DNA of 64,000 nucleotides from Chrysophaeum taylorii (taxonomy: Eukaryota; Sar; Pelagophyceae; Pelagomonadales; Pelagomonadaceae): assembly GCA_029834535.1 (NCBI GenBank), contig JAQMWT010000074.1, positions 62,001 to 126,000 on the forward strand. The letters are read 5' to 3'. The notes beneath the pieces were generated by a model, which was not told the origin of the DNA, ran no database searches, and was given only the letters and a program-made list of their open reading frames with translations. Shown here piece by piece: positions 40,296 through 50,681 of the stretch; the first letter of the stretch is position 1, and the number at the start of each line of letters is the position of its first letter. Both the position numbers and the translations under genes were made by a program.

Positions 40296-41900
40296 TCATC
40301 TTCGTTTACGGCTCGTCGATCGAGCGCCGCCGCCGCCGCGATCGTTTCGGCACTTGTTTCGCGCACGGTGCCGATCGATCGCTGCTTGGCGACGAGCGGC
40401 GGCTTTCGCCTTGTAGTCCGGCCATCCCATTCGCGCTGCTTCAATCACGGCCGTCACAGTCTTGTCGTCGTGCTGGTCGAGACCACTGGGGGCGAATTTC
40501 CTTCCACCACTACCACCTCTGTCTGTTCCTTCGGCAGCGGCGGTGGCTCGGCGCCGACGCTCGACAGCATGCGCATCGGTCCGCTCTCGGCGGACGACGC
40601 TTGCCAAGGCCGCCACCCCCGAGTTTTCGGTCGTCCCGAAAACAGCACCTGCAGCGAACGTCACCGAAAGCTGAAAATTCCGTCCGCCAAACCATAAAGC
40701 TTCGCCTACACGCCACGGATCGAGGATGCTCTGGATGCCACTGAAGCGGGCTGCAATAGCCTGGGATTCGCCGTGTGCGGTCTGGTCGGTGGCGCCCACC
40801 ATGCTCTCGAACTCAACGGTCGATTCGGAGCGACGACGAGCTCGCTCCTTGCCGATTGTTGGAACGCGCGTACCTCGCCCTCGCTGAGGTCGAGGGCTAA
40901 GAGGAGCTCGCGGAGAGTTCCCATCTCGCTTCGAAAGGTTGCGGACGAAATGAAAGGACGGGAGCTCCATCTCGGCGGCGCGCTCTTGTCTCGACGATCG
41001 ATGCGATGACTTCGTAAACCTCGGACGGCGCGACTACAGACGCATACAGAGGTTTCGCACCCACGGAGGCCAGGCCTGCCCTTGCCAGCACCGACGCCTG
41101 CTGGCCGGCATGAAAAAAAAACTCGAATAGTGGCGTCTCGCTTCTCGAGCTCGGCGACGCGCGCATCGATCTCCTCGTCCCGCGCTCTAAGCTCGGCCTC
41201 GGCCTTGTCGTCGAGCTCCAGGACACCAGCTACTTCGCATCCCTGTTGACGTCGGCGTAGCTGCGCTGAAGCTGGCGCATCTTCGCCGGGTCGCACTTTT
41301 CAGCCAGCTGCGCCCTCGGTCCGCTCCATCGCCGGTGCCGCGACCTCGGTCGCTGCTCGTTTCACTTCGGCGCAGGCGTCGGGCGCCGCCTGCTTCTCTT
41401 CAGCCACCGCCTGCAGAGCGCGCTTCCGCTTCGCCGCCGCAGCCTCCTCGCGACACGGACGCTGGACCTTGAGTTGTTGTTGTTGCTTTCGACTCGGCAT
41501 CAGCTCGGACAGCGACAGCTGCCGCAGTCTCCATGGCCTCGAAGGCCGCTTCGCTTGCTTCCATAGCGGCACGCTCGGCCGCGGCCGCACGGTGTTGTAT
41601 TTGGACGCAATTGCTGCCTCGAGCTGCAGGACCTTGAGCCGTTCCGCCACCAACTGCATACGCAGCTCAGGCGACTGCGATTGTGCTGGCTGCAGCGCCG
41701 GCGGCCACCAAGGTGGGGAGGCGGTCGATCGAGCGCGACGGGCGACGGCGTTCCCCTCGTTCGTTCGACGTCGTGCGGACGCCGCTCAAGTTTGATGATG
41801 CCGCTGGAGGCGCGCGTGACAGCGAGAGTAACCGAGCTCGTTGCCGCGTCATAGTGGAGCCTCTGGACGGTAACCGCCTCAGCGTAGACTCTGACGCCCG
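40296..41900 (-). pseudogene. Frame-broken coiled-coil protein
   Basis: Minus-strand pieces with helical, coiled-coil character: MQLVAERLKVLQLEAAIASK, then ERAAMEASEAAFEAMETAAA in another frame, LQAVAEEKQAAPDACAEVKR, LDDKAEAELRARDEEIDARV, MGTLRELLLALDLSEGEVRA, and near the end ESMVGATDQTAHGESQAIAA with IQSILDPWRVGEALWFGGRN. The pieces change frame several times (near 41590, 41300, 41100 and 40900), so the gene looks decayed or highly interrupted. The composition resembles the coiled-coil remains at 4542-5186. No family was recognised. Confidence 0.35.
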
Positions 41901-42699
41901 CCCAAAGGCGGCCTATCGCCTCGACTCTCGATCGTCGGGCCAGATGTCCGTCTTCAAGCTCGTCGTCAACACCGCCGAGATGCGTTTCTTGATCCCGAGA
42001 AGAGGGTGGAGGTCGGCGTCCCTCGGGGCAAAGTCGTTGCGGCAGCGCCTAACGAAGAATTGAAGGGGCAGCTTGCCCTCGCACTCGTTCCAGGTCAATC
42101 GCCTTGCCCGGATCCTCGGGAAGCACAGCGACGCAGCCGCAAAACTCTCCTTCCGGGAGGTTGGACAGGCGTACGCGCCGGTTTCCTTGACCGATTCTGC
42201 GAGCCCACTGCCTCGGGGGACTCGGTGACCGTATCAGGCAAGATCTGAACGGCCGCCGGGGCCGCAGCCATCGTTCTGGACGTTCCAACGGCTATCTATA
42301 TAGGCTAAAATTGGATACGTTCTCGATTTAAGTAAGGGTTTCGCTGAATCAGATTTATGGTTTCTTAACACCCCCCCCCCCATACCAACTTGTATCAAGA
42401 GGAGGTTTGGTCTTTTTTTTTTGGATCGTGTTTGTGGAAAAATCTACATACGTTTGATGATCAACGAAAAAAAATGATCCCAAGACTGGGCCAAGTTGGA
42501 TTAAATTTGATCTGATCACACGGTCAGCGTTGGGAATATTCACTAGGCTCACTTCACTTCGCTTTACTTTACTTTGTTGGGACCGCCGACTGAAGGAAAA
42601 TCATCCTGACCGCGTTGACCAGCGGGAAGGCGTGTGTATCCATCCCGTGCTGGGAGTTCAAAGGTGACGAGAGACTCCACGCACGTGGCAGACGACCAA
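41901..42699. other. Intergenic, no recognised feature
   Basis: Contains a short C-run (42369-42379) and T/A-rich stretches. Nothing coding is supported. Confidence 0.5.
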
Positions 42700-43660
42700 G
42701 CCTCCTGCCCACTTCATCCGGAGGTCGAGCTGGGACGTCAACAACCCACCAAGAAACAGAAGACAGACCAAGAGAAAAGAGGGTGTTGTGACGACCGTTG
42801 TGGCAGCCTCGAAGGCCATGCCATATGCCCAGCCAGTCAAAGAAGGCACTCTTCTCTGATGTCTCGACAGCTCTTTGACGACAAAGATCATCGCAACGTT
42901 CTTGAAGCGTATTACCGCGGCGGTGGCGGGAAAGGCAAGTGCCCGTTCATGACTCGAAAGGCGCTGTTCGAATGGGTGGACGACGCTGAATATCGGTGCT
43001 GCAATTGTTTTTCGGATCTCGAAGCACGTCTCATCAAGGAGTGTTATGAAGCGGCGTTCGGCAATCCATTCGCCCAGGTGCTGCACGGCGGAAGGATAAG
43101 TTCAAGCGCCAGGCCATTGGTTTCGTATCCTTCATCTGTCCCAATTGGAGTGGCGTTGAGACGGTGTGCGTGGGCCTCGTTCCAGCTGACGACGGAACCG
43201 ATGCCGGCATGGCTTCCCTGCTTCGTTCTCTGGTCGCGGAGCGTGCGGGAATAATCGATATCGACTTGGGGCGGCCGCAACCATTGTTCGAGACCGGGGC
43301 TGCAATTGGCGTTGTTCTTTTGTTGAGGTCGAAGCGTGTGACATGCATGATATATCTCAAAGATCCCGGCAGCTGCATGTGGCGACTTGCCGCGGCAAGC
43401 GGGTGTGATATGATCCATTCCCAGCTGGCCAGGAGCTGCTGAACAGTGCCCGCGATGGAGCCAAGCGCTTTTCTTGTAGGGCACACGAATTTTGAAGGAG
43501 CTGGAACGCTAGAAGAAGTCTCTCTTTGATCTCCCGAACCTAACTGCGAAATGGATAAGACTATCGATGTTGACGACCACAGCGAGACCGGCAAAGCCTG
43601 GGCTATACTCGACTCGTCGGCTTTGCGGGATTTTTTTGGCGAGAGCGTGCTCCACTCCGA
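42700..43660 (+). pseudogene. Decayed transposase-like gene (possibly hAT-like)
   Basis: A first frame has FDDKDHRNVLEAYYRGGGGK, CCNCFSDLEARLIKECYEAA and FGNPFAQVLHG. After a slip near 43085 another frame has RQAIGFVSFICPNW, VCVGLVPADDGTDAGMASLL and ASGCDMIHSQLARSC, and near 43550 KTIDVDDHSETGKAWAILDS. The order NPFAQ..H, then a strand with F.S.....W, then a VCLG-like strand recalls transposases of hAT-like DNA elements in algae and oomycetes. This is recognition by pattern only. An in-frame ATG is at 42859. A minus-strand frame over the same span also looks partly protein-like, so strand is not fully certain. Confidence 0.35.
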
Positions 43661-43716
43661 CTAGGAATTCAACGAGAGCGCCTTTTGATTGCCTTCCTTC
43701 TTGACTTTCGGACTAT

Positions 43717-43748
<32 letters not shown>

Positions 43749-44787
43749 ACGCGACGAGACCAGAAAACTCGGGCCAGGAAGTTGCTTGCTCAAGGAAGAA
43801 TATGTGATTTACGCACGCACTGCACGCGATCTCTCTTCCTCGACGCTTGGGACGACGACGTTAGCGGCGATGAACCTTATGGTATTAAGCCTGCGAACCA
43901 GAAGCCCGATTTCAACGTGGAGTTCAAACAGGTCTTCACTCAATGAAGCAGGCTCTCGAGAACGATTAATACCTGGAAAGCGCATCATCCTTTAGCTCGA
44001 GAAGAAGGATGACGTCATTTTGACGCAGCTGGCTCTGCTCGACGTTGGAAGGTTGTACCGACCGGTCACAGCAGTATGGGTTTCTTCCGGACATTGTGAG
44101 AGCATCTAAGGGTTCAATCGATATACGTGGCGCTCCTAGAGCTGCTACTGTGAGCGCTGCCGGAGCACGGGAAATCTTGTCCTGACCGAGGTAAAGAAAC
44201 ACGTTGCTCGGCGCGGACGAGACGGGCAAAGTTTGCCAGCATACTGCGCACGAACAAGAATTTCTTCATTGCGGCGGCGGGACCTCGTCGGACCCAAGAC
44301 CGAATTTTTCAAAATCCCAAAGACTTTTCGGAGATGGAGGTTGATGAGGAAGACGAAGATACCGAGGTTTGTCGGTCGGTCGGTCGTTCGTTCGTTCGTT
44401 CGTTCACGTCGCCTAAAGTAAGAAACACTGAACGCCATGACTCCTCCTCCTCCTTCGCCCCGAAACGCGAATGAAACTAAGAGCACCGCAGACCTAGGCA
44501 ATAGCGGGCAGGGGGCGCGGCAGGGACCGGCGGCGCAGGCGATACAAAAAAAAAGCGGCGTTCACTTCACTTCACCCCAAGGATTCGCGATTGCCACGAC
44601 GTGTTCAAAAAATCACTTCACAGGAATTAAAAAAGGTGACAAAAGTGGTTCACGTTCACACGTACGCTGTTAACTAAGTTTGATCATTTGACGTAACGTT
44701 TTGTATTTACAAGTTTGATCACAAACGTTGGCACGAAGAACGAATCCAGCAGCTCGACGTGATGGCTACATTGCCATATTCAAAGGC
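43661..44787. other. Intergenic with microsatellites and AAGTTTGATCA copies
   Basis: (CAG)n at about 43720-43746, GGTC/GTTC repeats at about 44370-44406, and two AAGTTTGATCA motifs (about 44677-44687 and 44719-44729) like those at the ends of the 34.8-37.3 kb element. No gene is supported. Confidence 0.5.
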
Positions 44788-45331
44788 TCATTCGACGACA
44801 TTTTGATGCATCGACAGATCGCCTCCGAGCGTGGCAAGTATCGCGGCCCTTAGCATTGCCGAGTTTCCCTCCTCTTTCACCAAGCCCTTCTTCGATGTCG
44901 CTCGGCCAAGAAGTTTCTTGACTTTTCGCAGTTGGTACTTCATCACGGCTCCCAACGTTGACGGGCTGGCCTCTAGCACCAACTTCTACTCGACGACCGA
45001 CCGACGAACAACAAGATGGCCGCCGTACGCGTCCAAGTGGCCACACACCCCTGAAAGATAATAGAAAATCAAGGCGGCTGCGGTGGGCAAGGTTTTGTTG
45101 ATGGCGACGGCTCCGGTAACTCGAGCGACGTCGAGTACTTCGGCCAAGGAGCAGAGTAATAGGCCATTGCGACGGAGTAGAAGGCCGCTCCGAGAATATA
45201 TATTTCGCGCCGCCGAGCGGGGCTTCGTTGCCGTCGAAGCCCTGGCTCCCCAAAGCTAAGTCTAGAATGCCATCGTCGATCGAATCGAACAAGCCCTGAC
45301 CATAGGCTCGATGGTGACGCCTCCTCTCCAT
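44788..45331 (-). pseudogene. Unidentified frame-broken minus-strand gene remnant
   Basis: An upstream piece reads SIDDGILDLALGSQGFDGNE and GGAKYIFS (about 45180-45300). A downstream piece in another frame reads STLGAVMKYQLRKVKKLLGR and NSAMLRAAILATLGGDLSMH (about 44788-44960). Both look protein-like, but no family is recognised and the frames do not connect. Confidence 0.25.
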
Positions 45332-46524
45332 TCAAATCGCTTTCTCAGAATTTCAGCGCGACGACCTCTCGCGCGTGATTTCGAAAAAGTTTGTGAATGT
45401 GTTTTTGAAACAATTAGTTCAACGAACATTTAATCAACTTAAGGCTCTGACGTTTATTAATGAAACGATAATTGGTACGAGCTGCGCACATCCTCGAACG
45501 TGGCGGCACGCCCACTAGCGTTAGATGGACATCGTATATTAGGGTATTCAGCGATGCCTCCAGCAGCGCGGGTGCTTGACGGGCTCATTTATTCTCGTGG
45601 GAGGAGCATCCCACCAACCGGGACTCACTTACCACCGTGGTCGTTCACCGTTCTTCGGTAGATACGAGACGGATTGTTCTGAAATATATCCGAGAGAAAG
45701 AGCGTCGTTGTTGCGAATCGACACGCAGTTAATCGATAAGTTCCCCGCGTCCATCAACAACAACTCGCAACTGACACCCCTCCTCCACCTCGACATTTCC
45801 GCCGTAAAGCAGTGCGCGAGGAAAGTCGTCGGCAAATTCGAGCCATCTCAAACCGCAGCAGCAAAGGGATGTCGACCACCAACATATCCAGTGCAACTTT
45901 AATCCTTTCAAAAACCCAACTAAGATTCGCTTTTTTGATCACACACATTAAAGCTACAAATTATTTGTTGATCAGAAAGGTAGATCACAAGCCGCAAATT
46001 TAATTAATTAATTAATTAATTAGCACTTCAATTCCGGCTCTCTGAGTCTACCATAAAGACAATCGTTTGTACCCAGGCGGCTGATGATAGCCTATCTTCC
46101 GGGTTCTTCCGATGCCGTTATCGCCCTCTTTTCAAGCGGCCGCAGCGTCGGCATCTGGTGCACGAATCGGCGGTAGTTCTCGCGAAAGAGGGCGAGCTTT
46201 TTTGGTCGACGCGAGAATCGTCGTCGTCGTCGGAATCAGCGCTAGCGGTCTCCTGCGGTCTCTTATATATTAGCGCGGTTGCTTGTCCTTCGATTTTCCC
46301 ATCGTGAATCTAAGCAATAGTTTTCGGTGTCTTCCTTCGGGGAACCTGCCTGCGCGTGGGCGACCAAGAAGCACTCACTCGTCTCAACCGGCTGCGCGCA
46401 CGAGCCTTCTTTGAAGGTTCTATTGGCCGCTGCAACGCGTCGTTTTGTCACAGCCACCTATCAGCCCTCGAGTTTCAGCAGGCCCAAAAAAAAACAATAG
46501 CCCTCGCACACACACTATCAGTAG
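45332..46524. other. Intergenic, 3' flank of the glycosyltransferase gene
   Basis: A (TTAA)n run at 46001-46021, otherwise unremarkable. Short open frames have no domain-like content. Confidence 0.5.
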
Positions 46525-47619
46525 TTAGTAGTAGTAGCAATAGCGCGCGTCGTCGTCGTCGTCGCCGGTACCAAGAGCAGAGTCCAGAGCCGAGAGGAGT
46601 TTGGGCGGCGAAAAGGGAAGAGAGTATCGGGCGGCAAAGAAGAGGACAGTGGCAAGGACAAATGCGAAGTAGAGGAAAAGCCGAAAGGACCGTCGTCCGG
46701 ATGGTGGTGGTGGCGTGGAAGACTGCCGCCGCGCCCTGGAGAGGCAGTCCTCGATTTTGGGGGTTAGTTTTGCCGCCCAGCGGGGGTCGTGATGATCCCA
46801 GGGCTTGGCTTCCCCCGTGAGGTGGACAATCGCGGGGTTGTAACACCTCGGGTTGAGGGGGGTCGATTTGGGTCTGGCTGGACAGTTCCATCTTTGATCT
46901 AGTCTTTCGAAATCGTCTTTGAGCGCCAATACCAACGGAGGATTCGACCCCTTGGTGTATATGTCCAGGCCGTCGTTAAGTCGCATCCACCTCAAGACGC
47001 TCCGCGTGAGGTTCAAGGATCGCCACTCCTTGAGATCTATGACGAGGACTCCAGCATTGAAGTCTTGGAGTGTTGTGCTCAATCTGCCGTGACCGCGAGT
47101 CACGTTCACGCCTAGCTCTGCGAGCTTCAGTTTTGCAGCCGCGTTTCGTTTCACGGATGGTGCGAGCCTCAAAGGTTTGGGTCTCGCGACGGCCGCGACG
47201 GCCTGGCGCCTAGCGACCAAGGCGGTGTCGTGTAGTTCGGTGACGTCGCCCTCCACGATAACGTCCGCGTCGAGATACACCACTTTCCGTACCGACAGCA
47301 AATCCGGCAAGAACAATCTCGCGTAATTCAATTCGGCTGTTAACCGCGCCGGAGCCCGCCCGAGCTTGAGGTGCGGCGGCGTAAACGGCCGGACGTCGAG
47401 GTCCCCAACAACACACGTCAGCACTTCGTTCACAACATCGAGATCGTTTCGCGTCGTGACGACGTGCAGACGCACGCGCTCGGGGGCAGAAGTCGCGTCG
47501 AGGAGGCTCGACGCGGCGACAGCGAGCCCGGGAAGCACGGCCGCGTCCCCCGCGAGAACGACGTCAACGAAGTGGGCGCCAACACCCTGTCTTGCTATCA
47601 ACCACCACCACACCAACAT
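46525..47619 (-). CDS. GT8-family glycosyltransferase with C-terminal membrane helix
   Basis: A 364-residue enzyme with an ATG at 47619. GT8 enzymes transfer sugars from UDP-sugars with retention of configuration, typically in the Golgi or ER lumen. Seen: signal-like start MLVWWWLIARQGVGA, then DVVLAGDAAVLPGLAVAASS, the LNYARLFLPDLL segment (about 97-108), the metal-binding DAD in VYLDADVIVEGD (117-119), FNAGVLVIDLKEWR, GSNPPLVLAL and IVHLTGEAKPW (the H..G..KPW motif that binds the diphosphate). These are the standard GT8 blocks in order. After the domain comes a hydrophobic helix, SFRLFLYFAFVLATVLFFAA, and a short acidic/Tyr tail. A cleaved N-terminal signal with a C-terminal anchor would make this type I, whereas most Golgi glycosyltransferases are type II. 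It is closest in look to plant GATL/GAUT or glycogenin-like lumenal members; the donor sugar is not decided. It is intact. Confidence 0.9.
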   Translation of the reverse strand: MLVWWWLIARQGVGAHFVDVVLAGDAAVLPGLAVAASSLLDATSAPERVRLHVVTTRNDLDVVNEVLTCVVGDLDVRPFTPPHLKLGRAPARLTAELNYARLFLPDLLSVRKVVYLDADVIVEGDVTELHDTALVARRQAVAAVARPKPLRLAPSVKRNAAAKLKLAELGVNVTRGHGRLSTTLQDFNAGVLVIDLKEWRSLNLTRSVLRWMRLNDGLDIYTKGSNPPLVLALKDDFERLDQRWNCPARPKSTPLNPRCYNPAIVHLTGEAKPWDHHDPRWAAKLTPKIEDCLSRARRQSSTPPPPSGRRSFRLFLYFAFVLATVLFFAARYSLPFSPPKLLSALDSALGTGDDDDDARYCYYY

Positions 47620-47744
47620 TTCCGTTGGATTCGGACAACTCCGTTGGATTTTCGTGTGGGTTTACTAACGATGGATTACAACAACACTGGAAAGCTGAAC
47701 GTTCGCAGTGGGACGGGGTATGATGGCCGGGGGGCGAAGACGGA

Positions 47745-47942
47745 AAGTTATCGACGAGTTGGTTGTCAGTCACATCGCGGTCTCCTCGTCGCATGGCGAC
47801 AAGATTGATGGTCACTCTCCGCCGACCGACCTTTTTTTTCGGCGCTCCTCGTCTACAGGCCCGTGATTCCGGACTGGCTCCTGTCGGTCCGGCCTGGCTC
47901 CAATGCTCGGGAGAGGTCTGAAGTTAGTTAGTTAGTTAGTTG
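47745..47942 (+). mobile_element. SINE-like insertion, second subfamily
   Basis: Starts near CGACGAGTTGGTTGTCAGTC, runs through TCGCGGTCTCCTCGTCGCAT, a T-run and CCTCGTCTACAGGCCCGTGA, then the shared LINE-type 3' end (GGCTCCTGTCGGTCCGGCCT, CTCGGGAGAGGTCTGAAG) and four to five TTAG units. It is similar over its length to the antisense copy at 16504-16688. A target duplication was not securely found; AGTTGG at both edges is too short to rely on. It lies just upstream of the glycosyltransferase gene. Confidence 0.7.
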
Positions 47943-48582
47943 GGTAAGGATCAGGTAGGCGCGCGAGCCAGCCATTGATCCTCCAAGCCGTCTACGCCGA
48001 CCTCGCAGACTATTTCCACGACCCGCGGCGGCTCTTTTAGCCAGCGCGCCATTCTCACGCCCCGTCGAAACGATGTTGTCGATGCTGACAACGCGCGCAT
48101 GACCGCGGCCTTTTTTTCCCGGAGACGAGGCGTCGGAGTTCTTTTCGGCTGACTACTAGGCTGGGTCGGAAGACGACGCCTCGCTCTTTACAGTCGAGTT
48201 TTCGGGAACTCCCTGACAACCAACGGGATGCTGACTTTGAGCGCGAGCTTAAGGTCTTCGAAACCTCGACCCGTCCCACGGCCACTGCAACGGTACCAGA
48301 TACATCATGGATCGCGTCGTTGTCACCGAGGCTCCTCCAACCTGTATCCCTCAAGCCCCACCGACGCCAAACGATCACCAAGAGCCAGGGCCAGACGCCC
48401 CGCGAGGTCGGCGTCCTCTTGCCCACAAGCCCGTCTTCTGCTACGTCCAGCTGCTCTACGTGGCTCTCTGTCGATCGGCAACCCCGGGGATATGCTCTTC
48501 TGAGTCGACGACTCCACCCTACCCCACACGTGCTACGCAATACCTATAAGCCCCCTCTCGGCGTCTACACGCGCACTATAGG
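47943..48582. other. Intergenic, no recognised feature
   Basis: Overlapping open frames on both strands (48055-48592) lack domain-like content and are probably by-products of GC-rich sequence. Confidence 0.45.
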
Positions 48583-48893
48583 TGAACTATAACTGGGACC
48601 AGGTGAACTTACTGGAACCAGGTGAACTTACGGAGGTTAGAGATTGGGACTAGGTGAAATTAGTGAAAAGGCGAACTTACTGAGACCAAGTGTGAACTTA
48701 GTGGGGTTTTTTGAGTAAACTCAAAGGTTAGCGGCGTGTGCGGATCAAAGCAGCTTAGATTGGCGGGGGTGACGGCGACGAGTTCAAAGGAGAGTGGATG
48801 TGAGCACGAGTGGGTTTACGCCGAATTTACTGGGGTTAGAGATTGGGACTAGGTGAACTTAACATGGACTAGGTGAACTTACTGGCCTGCACT
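48583..48893 (+). repeat. Irregular array of a GGGACTAGGTGAACTTACTGG-like unit
   Basis: The array contains GGTGAACTTACTGG, GGTGAACTTACGG, GGGACTAGGTGAAATTAG, GCGAACTTACTGAGACCAAG, TGAACTTAGTGGGG, and twice AGATTGGGACTAGGTGAA. The core GTGAACTTA recurs about six to seven times in one orientation with unequal spacing. Part of it (GATTGGGACTAGG) also occurs near 38269. Its looseness differs from a microsatellite and resembles iterated binding sites or the subterminal region of a DNA element. Confidence 0.65.
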
Positions 48894-49134
48894 TGTTCTT
48901 TCCGAAAAAAGAGATCGCGATGTGTTGTTGTTGTTTCCACGACGAAGAAAAGACGGTTTGCGAGAAGGTTCTGACCTCGGTGGCCCGTCAAACGGATCGC
49001 CATCTCTCTCGAGAGTTTCCGCGATTAAAAGCGCCGTCGTCGGAAAAGACCAACAGCAGGAATTGCCGTCGCGAGGGGCGCCGTCTTTGCCGACCCGATC
49101 CGCGCCATTATTGGACTTTTGGCGACGAAGAGGT

Positions 49135-49295
49135 ACTTCTTATGAGTGGCCGTTTCGGCACCCTTCGCGAGCACCAGCTACGCCAACCTTTCAAGCGCCG
49201 TGACTTCTTATGAGTGGCTGTTTCGGCACCCTTCGCGAGCACCAGCTACGCCAACCTTTCAAGCGCCGTGCTACGCCAACCTTTCAAGCGCCGTG
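49135..49295 (+). repeat. 68-base tandem duplication plus partial third unit
   Basis: 49135-49202 and 49203-49270 are two copies with a single difference (GGCCG versus GGCTG). A 25-base partial copy (CTACGCCAACC to CGCCGTG) follows at 49271-49295. The near identity points to a recent event. Confidence 0.9.
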
Positions 49296-49838
49296 TGCTG
49301 CATGATTGCCATCGGCGTTAAATCCATCCAACTTAGCGACGACGCTCCTGCTCGCGATGCCCATAAAATAAGCGCACGCGGAGCAAAAGACCGGCCGGCG
49401 CTAGAGATAGAAAATTTGAGTTAGGGTTAGTATCTCCTAATTTTAGTTCCCTTAACTTTTTGCCACCAAAAGGAGAGTGGAAGGAAGGACGTTGACACAA
49501 GCCGACGACTAGACACGGCCAAGCGCGAGCCTCACCGCCCGGGACCCGGCGGCCGAGAGACGTAAGGGGCCGTTGGCGTTTCTGTGAGCGTCTTCCCCGA
49601 AGTGTGCGAACGCGAAATGCCGGAGGGTGGCAGCACCGCCTTCGACAGGCCCGCTAGAAGGAGATGGGCACGGTACACCGGAGAGACGCCCGTAGAGGCG
49701 CGTCGTCTGAGCCGCCGTGTGTGGTGCCGAAGCGAGGGAAGGAGCACCCTCCCTCCATAAGGCCAGTGTTGACGCCAATTTCACGGGCAAGACGGTGGAG
49801 GAGAAGGCCAGGTCACTCCGTTCCGCGAAATTAATTAA
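49296..49838. other. Intergenic, no recognised feature
   Basis: A short TTAA run (49831-49843) borders the hypothetical gene. No other feature is seen. Confidence 0.5.
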
Positions 49839-50174
49839 TTAATTGCCCCAGCAATCCGGGTCTAAACTCGGCAGTCGCGGAACGTGCCCCGCGAGGCGTC
49901 GACTCCGCAAAATTTCATTTCCTTTCCTTTCGGCGTACGCAGCGTGCGCAGCGTACTCGCGTTGGATGTCGTCGGCCCGTTGCTTGTCGACCGGGCTCGG
50001 GGTGCCCACCATTCGCGGCGGCGATCGACGTTCGTGGTCGGATACCGCGATGGGCAGATCGTTTTGCCCTCTTCGGAGACCGCCCGGAGTAGGTGTTCCC
50101 GGTGGCTCCGCGATAGGAAAGTCAGGAACGAGCCTTGGGGAGTCAGCTTGACTTGTTGAGGTGTCACGATCCAT
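49839..50174 (-). CDS. Hypothetical small protein
   Basis: An ATG at 50174 opens 111 codons. The N-terminal part is Pro/Arg-rich and probably disordered (LVPDFPIAEPPGTPTPGG). The C-terminal part looks helical (DKQRADDIQREYAAHAAYAE, RKGNEILRSRRLAGHVPRLP) and ends DPDCWGN. No family was recognised. Protein-like composition in only one frame is the sole support, and a neutral open frame is possible. Confidence 0.35.
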   Translation of the reverse strand: MDRDTSTSQADSPRLVPDFPIAEPPGTPTPGGLRRGQNDLPIAVSDHERRSPPRMVGTPSPVDKQRADDIQREYAAHAAYAERKGNEILRSRRLAGHVPRLPSLDPDCWGN

Positions 50175-50681
50175 AACCGCCGTACAATAATAATCCAGCA
50201 GCGTTGTTGGTTGGACCAGTGACCTGCATTTTTTGTGACCCTAATCAGTTCTACCGCGCCACTTAAAGTCGTTCGACAACTCTCATCGTCGAGACGCTTA
50301 ACAAGAGGCAGGCGAAGTACAACAACGTAAGATCCAACGACGAATAGTTAAAAAAATTCCGAGACGGCTTTCTTTCTTTTTTCTCGCGCGGGCGGGCCAA
50401 AAAAGCGCGCTTCCACGATCCTCCCCTTCTAGTTGTGTTTTGATGGCCGGCGACAGTGTTGTGAGAATCGAATCGCGCCGAAGAACATTTTCGGCGGCTC
50501 CCTGCCCCTGCCTGAGCCGGTGTTTAGGGCTATATAAAAGGTGGTGGTGAACCGGACGGACTTAGGTAGTAGTAGTAAGTAGTAGAAAATAAGAGGGGTG
50601 CTATGTTGTAATAATATTATGTAAGAGAGAAGAGGCGGTAGGTAGATATGTAGCCCGTCGTCGTCGTCGTAGAATTGTTGC
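50175..50681. other. Intergenic, 3' flank of the LRR gene
   Basis: TATATAAAAG at about 50531-50540 looks like a TATA box on the plus strand, but no plus-strand gene follows. Nothing else was recognised. Confidence 0.4.

Noticed and set aside
50531-50540. TATA box TATATAAAAG
   Set aside because: No plus-strand gene follows and it lies in the 3' flank of the minus-strand LRR gene.
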